DNA of 64,000 nt, taken from assembly GCA_024036415.1 (NCBI GenBank), contig JAMWET010003539.1, positions 435,001-499,000 on the forward strand, read 5' to 3'. Made by a program: the position numbers and the translations under genes. Shown here one piece after another: positions 45,301 through 54,300 of the stretch (its first letter is position 1; each line of letters opens with the position of its first letter). The stretch comes from Prochilodus magdalenae (lineage: Eukaryota > Chordata > Actinopteri > Characiformes > Prochilodontidae). The notes beneath the pieces are model-generated. The model was not told the DNA's origin. It saw only the letters and a list, made by a program, of their open reading frames with translations, and searched no databases.

Positions 45301-48300
45301 TGGTTGACTTGTCCAGCAGCACTGCTGTGTCTGATCCACCCACACCAGCACCACATCAGTCATAATACCAGCACTGTGGTGGTCCTGTGGGGGTCCTGAC
45401 CATTGAAGAACAGGGTAATACAGTATACAGAGAAACAGATGGAGTACAGTCTGTAGCTGAGGTGGAGGTGTACCTAATAAAGTGGTAAACAGCTGCGTCC
45501 CTCCTAATTCTTTCCTCTAACATCTCTCAACAGTGCTGCCCTGGACAACGGTGTCTCAGAGTCCAGTGCCCATTCAGTTTCAGACATCTCCGGTGCTGGC
45601 GGCTTCAGGAAGTAATGCCGTGTTTACGCTGCAGACCATCACCAACACCTTCTCCATTGCATGGATCGCTCCAGGAGGGAGCACCCTGGGCCAGTGGGTT
45701 GGAGGCCAGGCCGTGCTGAACTCAGTGCCTCAGTACCAGGGCAGAGTGACCATCACTGCCACTCAGCTCACCATTAGCTCCAGCCAACTCAGCGATGCTG
45801 GAAACTACACGGTCACCGTAGTACCAACAGCTACCACCGGACTCAGCACCAACTCTCTCGCTGTAGCCTTGAGGGTGTTCGGTAAGTCATACACTCATCA
45901 TCAACAGAAGAGTTGCACCCAGAAGGAGGTGTGGGAGTGCGGTGGTGTTGGGAAGGAAGATAAAGGTGACCAGGATCAATAACTGATGATAAATTTAGAC
46001 TGATATGATCAATATTTATTGAGCATACAGAAGTCTGTCTCTCAGTATGGCGTTGGGCCGCCGTGTTCGCTAACCCAACACTCCAGACGTCTCGGTATGG
46101 AACTGTAGAGGTTCCTAATGGAGTCCTGTGATAATCCATCCCATGCAGCTTGAACATCCTCACACAGTTCCTGCAGATGGTGCGGTAGGGGTGGAGGTGG
46201 AGGGGCACCAGGTCTTCTGGACGTGTGACGGCAAACCGTCTGTCTTGGTGCTGACCACGGTGCCTCCACACACGGATTCGTTGGGCGTCTCCACCAAGAC
46301 TAAAGCGGGACTCGTCACTGAAGATGACCCGCTGCCATTCTGAGTCACTCCATGACAGTCTGGTACGACACCACTGCAGTCTTTGGTGACGGTGACGTGG
46401 TGTTAAGGACAGTCGTGGTAACGGTCTGTGTGCATGTAGTCCTGCGTGGTGCAGCCGTCTGCCAATAGTGCTGCACTAACCCAATGACTCATGGAGGACA
46501 CCACTGCTCGCTGGATGTCTGAGATCGTGGTCGTAGGGTCAGTCAGCCAGACACAGGGATAAGGCCCGTCCCTGCCTACGTCACAAGCTCACATGTCTCA
46601 CGATGTCGAACCTACCCACCACGTTTCATTCCTGGGGGTTGGTCAGTTTTGACAATGAGTCTATGTGCACGTTCCAGACTACTGACTCTGATGTGTTAAG
46701 ACATGGAACCAGCGAGCTATGTAGTTGGCACATTCCATGTCTATTAGAGGGCGTAGGTCTATTGTTCGGTTGTGCGACAAAGGTGAGACACACCTGCATT
46801 TCTAAAACAAAGCGCAAGGGCCCGGAGATATTCACAGGGGTGTGTACATGGTGCAGTAGTCCTCTGATGGGTGTGTGCGAAGGAGTGAGCGAAAGGACCA
46901 AATATTTACTTTAGCTAGGAGTATAGATCTCCACGTCAACCAGACGAGTCCTCACATGGTTATGTACATGATATATATATATATATATATATATATATCG
47001 TCGCTGTCCAAAGAAAAACAGGTATCTCCAAAATGGCAAGTTCACAGGAGAGGCCAAAAACCTCATTTCATTTGAATGGCTGTCTATGGAACCAGACGTC
47101 TTTCCAAGCAGTTTTGGGCCATTTCTGTTGGTTCGTTCTTCATGAGATTCACAGCCAGTGTAAACAGCACCTCATGTGATCCAATGAGGCATAAAACAAA
47201 AAATCAACAAAAATGGAGATACATGTTTTTCTTTGGGCAGCGATGATATATATGTGTGTGTGGTTAACAAAGTCCTGTCAGCTCAGCTTCAGCACTTCAC
47301 CAACAATAATATAGGGTAGAGTTCCTATATCAGAGGCCATGGCACCTCCAGGACTTGGTGTGCGTTCAGCCTGAACACTAACGGGTCATGAAAAGTGTCA
47401 CTCAAGTTGTAAAGCCACTTTATTGGAGCCACAGCCAGGGGAACTCCACCTGTGTTTTCCAAAATTCTGTCCAATTCAAGCGTTTCCGAGCACTTTGATT
47501 CCATATATCTGTTCTACAGGATCTTACAGCGGATGTTCTTTGATATGACCTTCTGAGGGTCATATCATAAACCCACCAGACAGGAAATGAGTCACCTGTG
47601 ACTGAAACGTACCTGAGAGCCTGTAACCCCTCCACCAGCACCGATAACAGCTGTGGTTGGATTCGGTATAGACTGGACACTCTTACATCAAAGGATTGGT
47701 CAGTTGGTCCAGATTTGGTGGATGCCCTCCCTGGCACAATTCCGAGGAGAATTCCCTGTAGGCTGGGATTTTCCCACTGCTGGTAGACCCGTATGACCGT
47801 GCGCTTCCATACACCTGCAGATTCAGCTACTTCCTTTACACTATGGTCTTTGGCCACGCCCACATGCTCAGTCACTCCTTTTAGCCAATCATTAACATCT
47901 GATCTGGAGCGTTTTCCACACACGGAACGAGACATTCCCTGCACTGTAGCCCCTCTTCCCAATCTATGGATCCCGTCACTCACACCCAGCATGGATTTAT
48001 AGCCCTTGCTGACAGAGGACAAGATGGAACAAGCGCAGAGTGGGTAACTGAAAGCCTGGAGTGCTTACAGACGTGCTCTATGCAGTACCCCAGACGTCCT
48101 AGATAGCATGACCTGCCCATATGTCCCCAATGCTCAAGAGTCTCAGCTCATGCAAGTTTTCAATCTGGGTTCAGAAGCGCCCCCTTGTGGACAGAGTTTT
48201 TTTTTTTTTTTTTAAGATGTAGTATTTGATTGATGGGGGTGGGGCTACCATCCTTTCCCTCATACACTAGTCTGGTTGTCATGGTTACATATCTAATTCA

Positions 48301-51300
48301 CTGATTTCCCTCCATTTCTGTGTAATAACGTTTTAGACGTGGTGGGTCAGGTGAGTCTGTTCGTGCCGTCTGTAGCTATAGAGGGTGGAAATGTGTCTCT
48401 CCGCTGCAGCTGGACTAAAGGCACTGAGACCAACGTGGCGTGGGGGAAAGGCGGCTCTAGCCTGGCAACGGACTCTCGCATCACCATCAATGGTGGATCT
48501 CTGATCATCAACCCAGCCAAAAGGAGCGACGCTGGTGAATACAGCTGCACTGTGAGCAACCCCATCAGCGCCCAGACAGCAACCGCAAGCCTCACTGTGT
48601 ACTGTGAGTTCATTGTCACTGCTGGTCTTGATATCCATTTGTTGTCGCTAATTAGCATATTAGCATAATTACAGCACATGCCCCAGTCAACAAAGCTGGA
48701 GCTTATGGCAGCTTCAAGATGAGTAGTGAATTCATGGCTGGGTTTCCTAATTCCGGATCCAGGGACAGTGACGTTAGCATTAGGAGCGCCTTCGCTTCAT
48801 TCAGGAGCTGAACCTCCGAGTGGATTTACACATACACAGTCTCAGACTTAGGGAACGGTGGTGTTGGAATCAGGATCGCTAGATACAAGTCCAAGTCAAG
48901 GTCGAAACCAGGACTCATTGAGAACAAATGTAGTCCAAGGTGTTTGGTAATCAAGTCAGAGTCAGGAGTGAGGCCAAGACAGATTGAGTCAGGACAGAAA
49001 CTGGGACACACTGAGTCTGAGTCAAGACCAGGACTGGGACCCAAGTCAGGACTGGGATCAGGACACACAGAGATTTTTAGTGGTTAGATCAAGACTGAGA
49101 CCAGGGCAGTTAGAGTCCAAATCGAGTCAGGACAGAGACTGGGACACAATAAGTTTGAGTCAAAACCAGGACAGGGACACAAATCAGGACTGAGATCAGC
49201 ACACACAGAGAGATTTTTAGTAGTTAGATCAGAGTCAGGACTGAGACCAGGGCAGTTAGAGTCCAAATTGAGTCAGGACAGAGACTGGGACACATCAAGT
49301 CTGAGTCAAGACTTGACCTTTAGTAGTCAAGACTGAGTCAAGGCTAAGACTTGTAGTAGTCGAGGTTGAGTCAAGGCTAAGACTTTTAGTAGTCAAGACT
49401 GAGTTAAGACTAAGACTTTTAGTAGTCGAGATTGAGTCAAGGCTAAGACTTGTAGTAGTTGAGACTGAGTCAAAGCTAACACTTGTAGTAGTCGAGACTG
49501 AGTTAAGACTAAGACTTTTAGTAGTCGAGACTGAGTCAAGACTAAGACTTGTAGTAGTTGAGATTGAGTCAAGGCTAAGACTTATAGCAGTTGAGACTGA
49601 GTCAAAGCTAACACTTGTAGTAGTCGATACTGAGTCAAGGCTAAGATCTGTAGTAGCCGAGACTGAGTCAAGACTAAGATCTGTAGTAGTCGAGACTGAG
49701 TCAAGGCTAAGACTTGTAGTAGTCAAGACTAAGTCAAGGCTTACACTTGTAGTAGTCGAGACTGAGTTAAGACTAAGACTTGTAGTAGTCGAATCTGAGT
49801 CAAGGCTAAGACTTGTAGTCGAGATTAAGTCAAGGCTAAGATTTGTAGTAGTCGAGACTGAGTCAAGACTAAGACTTGTAGTAGTCGAATCTGAGTTAAG
49901 ACTAAGACTTTTAGTAGTCGAATCTGAGTCAAGACTAAGACCTTTAGTAGTCGAGACTGAGTTAAGACTAAGACTTTTAGTAGTCGAGACTGAGTCAAGA
50001 CTAAGACCTTTAGTAGTCGAGACTGAGTCAAGACTAAGACCTTTAGTAGTCGAGACTGAGTCAAGACTAAGACTTTTAGTAGTCGAGACTGAGTTAAGAC
50101 TAAGACTTTTAGTAGTCGAGACTGAGTCAAGACTAAGACCTTTAGTAGTCGAGACTGAGTTAAGACTAAGACTTTTAGTAGTCGAGACTGAGTCAAGACT
50201 AAGACTTTTAGTAGTCGAGACTGAGTCAAGACTAAGACTTGTAGTAGTCGAGACTCTGAGTTAAGACTAAGACTTGTAGTAGTCGAGATTGAGTCAAGGC
50301 TAAGACTTGTAGTAGTCGAGAATGAGTTAAGACTAAGACTTGTAGTCGAGATTGAGTTAAGACTAAGACCTTTAGTAGTCGAGACTGAGTCAAGACTAAG
50401 ACCTTTAGTAGTGGAGACTGAGTCAAGACTAAGACTTGTAGTAGTCGAGACTGAGTCAAGGCTAAGACCTTTAGTAGTTGAGACTGAGTCAAGACTAAGA
50501 CCTTTAGTAGTCGAGTCTGAGTCAAGACTAAGACCTTTAGTAGTCGAGATTGAGTCAAGGCTAAGATTTGTAGTAGTCGAGACTGAGTCGTCCCAGCTCG
50601 TTAGCGGTCAGGTTTAGCAGAGGTGAAAGGGTAACGCCTGGACTGGAACTGAACAGCCGTGCTGTGTAGCACAACACACACATGTTCACATTAATGACCC
50701 GCACTGTTCCTCCACCAGATGGTCCGGACCCCCCTCAGCTGACCAAGACGTCTTCACAATGCGTAGGTGGCGGAGATGCCACGGTGGGTCAGACGGTCAA
50801 ACTCACTTGCACGTCTGCATCTCTGCCACCTGCTCTGTTGTCATGGCAATATAATGGCAACCTGTTGACGGGGAGCCAGGCGGATGGCACACTAGATCTG
50901 CAGGTCTTCTCCACCAATCAGAGCGGGCAGTACGTCTGCACAGCGCGGAACAGCATCACGACGGGCACCTCGCAGCAGCAGATCAGCCTTAGTGTCGTGG
51001 GTGAGTCCTCTGCAAGCCCGGGTTCTGCTCGAGTGCTTGACTAGCATCAGTGTTCTGGTCTGAGGAGCGGCTTTCCCAGCGGAACCACACAGATTTCCTT
51101 CTGACTGGGAAGATGGCTTCATATAGTCTTCATACATGGCTCACTCTGTTATCCAGGTTTAGAGTTCAGCCATGTTTTTTATCTGACAGAACATTCATCT
51201 GTTTCATCTTCTTCTTCTTTATCATCTTCTTCTGCTTTTTTCTTCTTCTTCTTTATCATCTTCTTCTGCTTCTTTATGTTCTTCATCTTCTTCTTCTGCT

Positions 51301-54300
51301 TCTTTATGTTCTTTATCTTCTGCTTCTGTCTTCTAATGCTTTATTATCTTTTTCATCTGCTTTATTATCTTCTTCTAGTTCTCCTCCCGCTTCTTCTGCT
51401 TCATTATCATCTGCTTCAGTATCATCTAGTTCTCCTCCTGCTTCTTCTGCTTTATTATCATCCACTTCATCTGCTTCATTATCTTCTTCTAGTTCTCCTC
51501 CTGCTTCTTCTGCTTCATTATCATCCACTTCATCTGCTTCATTATCTTCTTCTAGTTCTCCTCCCGCTTCTTCTGCTTCATTATCATCTGCTTCATTATC
51601 TTCTTCTAGTTCTCCTCCCGCTTCTTCTGCTTCATTATCATCTGCTTCATTATCTTCTTCTAGTTCTCCTCCCGCTTCTTCTGCTTTATTATCATTCACT
51701 TCATCTGCTTCATTATCTTCTTCTAGTTCTCCTCCCGCTTCTTCTGCTTCATTATCATCTGCTTCATTATCTTCTTCTAGTTCTCCTCCCGCTTATTCTG
51801 CTTTATTATCATTCGCTTCATCTGCTTTATTATCTTCTAGTTCTCCTCCCGCTTCTTCTGCTTCATTATCATCTGCTTCAGTATCATCTAGTTCTACTCC
51901 CACTTCTTTTGCTTTATTATCATCTGCTTCATTATCTTCATAATCTTCTTCTAGTTCCCCTTCTGCTTCTTCTGCTTCATTATCATCTGCTTCGTTATCA
52001 TCTTCTAGTTCTTCTCCCGCTTCTTCTGCTTCTGATGTTCTTCTTCTGCTTTATCATCCGCTTCATTATCTTCTTCTAGTTCTTCTCCCACTTCTTCTGC
52101 TTCATTATCATCTGCTTCATTATCTTCTTCTAGTTCTCCTCCCGCTTCTTCTGCTTCCTATGTTCTTCTTCTGCTTCATTTTCTTCTGTTTCATTTTTAG
52201 CATCTTCATCTGTTTCATTGTCTTCTTCTTCTTCTTCTGCTTGATTATCTTCATCTGCTTCATCTTCGTTTTCTGCTTCATCATCATCTTCTTCATCTTC
52301 TTGTTTTTCATTTTCATTATCTTCTGCTTCTTCTTCCGCTTTTTTAAAATCTTTTTCCATATTTGTCCTCGAACTTGGCTTGCGGTTTCCGAAATAATGA
52401 CACCGTTCCGACATGTCGTGCTTGTATACAGCTTTTTGATCCGACACATGGATTGTACCATTCTTATATATGAGGCTTAAACACCCAACACTCCGTCTCC
52501 CCTCAGGAACATGTCTCAGTGCGGGTGCAGTTGCGGGAATCGTCATCGCCTGCTTTGTTGTCCTCATCTTAATTATCGTTGCCATCGTCCTGCTGATACG
52601 CCAACGAAAAGGTGAGGCGTATCTTTAGTATGACCACTTCCTGTATGCGGTTCTGTTTTGGCTCCAGATGTCATATTCAACAACTGACTGTTGCAGTTGA
52701 TCGGACACTCAGAGACGTTACCAGACAGCAGAAGACGAACTTCAATAACGGACAAGCGGTAAGCAAACCCGAGAAGCGGCTTATATACCAATATATCATC
52801 ACTGTCCAAAGAAAAAAGGTATCTCCAAAATGGCAACTTTACAGGAGAGGCCAAAAACCTCATGTCATTTGAATGGAAGTCAATGGAACCAGACGTCTTT
52901 CCCAGCAGTTTTGGGCCATTTCTGTTGGTGCATTCTTCATGAAATTCCCACACAGTGTAAAGAGCAGCTCATGTGATCAAATGAGGCATAAAAGTAAAAA
53001 TCGACAAAAATGGAGATACATGTTTTTCATTGGACAGATATGATTATATATCAGTGTAGTCAACATGTGTGCTATTCCTCTTTATGCTAAGCTGTAGTCA
53101 GATGGTAGGACTAGTATTAAAATGATTTTAAGCCAGGCTTAAAGCCACGTTGCGGTTTTAGAAACCTTGTTCAGTTTACACTGTAGGCCCATCCTATATG
53201 GACCAAGCCTGCGATTTGTATCCTCACACCGTGCAACACACATAATCCAACGCAGCTGCTCACCCTACACGAGAAGCCCAGCCCCGACAGACAACTCGGC
53301 TCTGTCTACCGACAGTTCTCCAATGAAGTGTCCGAGTTCTGACCCCCTGCTCCATATATAAAGTGGACCACATGATATATAGTGCACCAGTGGCTCCTGT
53401 ATCCATCATAGCGCATCATACATCCCATAAATAGCTAACTGGGATTCAGCCATGTGTGGGCCGGTAGTGGACCAATAGCGACCCATTTTGGGGCAGAAGC
53501 CAGAACTTCCATTGGGAATTTGGGATACAGCCATTGACAAATGTTGCAACAACAGCTTTGCTAGCTGTGCCACATTGTGACCGAACCTAATATATACACA
53601 TACACACATAGATATATATCTATATACAGTATATATCTATATATATATATATACATACAGTGGGGTGCGAAAGTTTGGGCAGCCTTGTTAATTTTCCTGA
53701 TTTACCTTTATAAAATATATCATATAGGGGACAAACACAGTGATATTTGAGAAGTGAAATGAAGTTTATATGAATTACAGAAAGTGTGCAATAATAGTCT
53801 AAACAAAACAGGCAGGTGCATAAATTTGGGCACCAAATTTTGTTATTTCTTTCGCAGAAATAACAGCCTCTAAACGCTACCTATAGCTTCTAATGAGAGT
53901 CTGGATTGTGGCTGAAGGTATTTTAGACCATTCTTCTTTACAAAACATCTCTAGTTAATTCAGGTTTGATGGTTTCCGAGCATGGACAGCTCTCTTTAAG
54001 TGACACCACAGATTTTCAATAATATTCAGGTCTGGGGACTGAGATGGCCATTCCAGAACGTTGTACTTGTTCCTCTGCATGAATGCATTAGTAGATTTTG
54101 AGCAGTGTTTAGGGTCGTTGTCTTGTTGGAAGATCCAGCCCCAGCGCAGCTTCAGCTTTGTCACTGATTCCTGGACATTGGTCTCCAGAATCTGCTGATA
54201 TTGATTCAACTATAACAAGATATCCAGTCCCTGTACTGGCCACACAGCCCCACAGCATGATGGAACCACCACCAAATTTTACTGTAGGTAGCAGGAGTGC

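Noticed and set aside
49295..50558. Minus-strand 11-residue repeat proteins
   Set aside because: A 33-bp minisatellite within an intron flanked by exons that splice in phase.
51050..52585. Ser-rich plus frames and acidic minus frames up to 297 codons
   Set aside because: CTT-rich repeat inside the intron between Ig domain 3 and the membrane exon; open in several frames at once.
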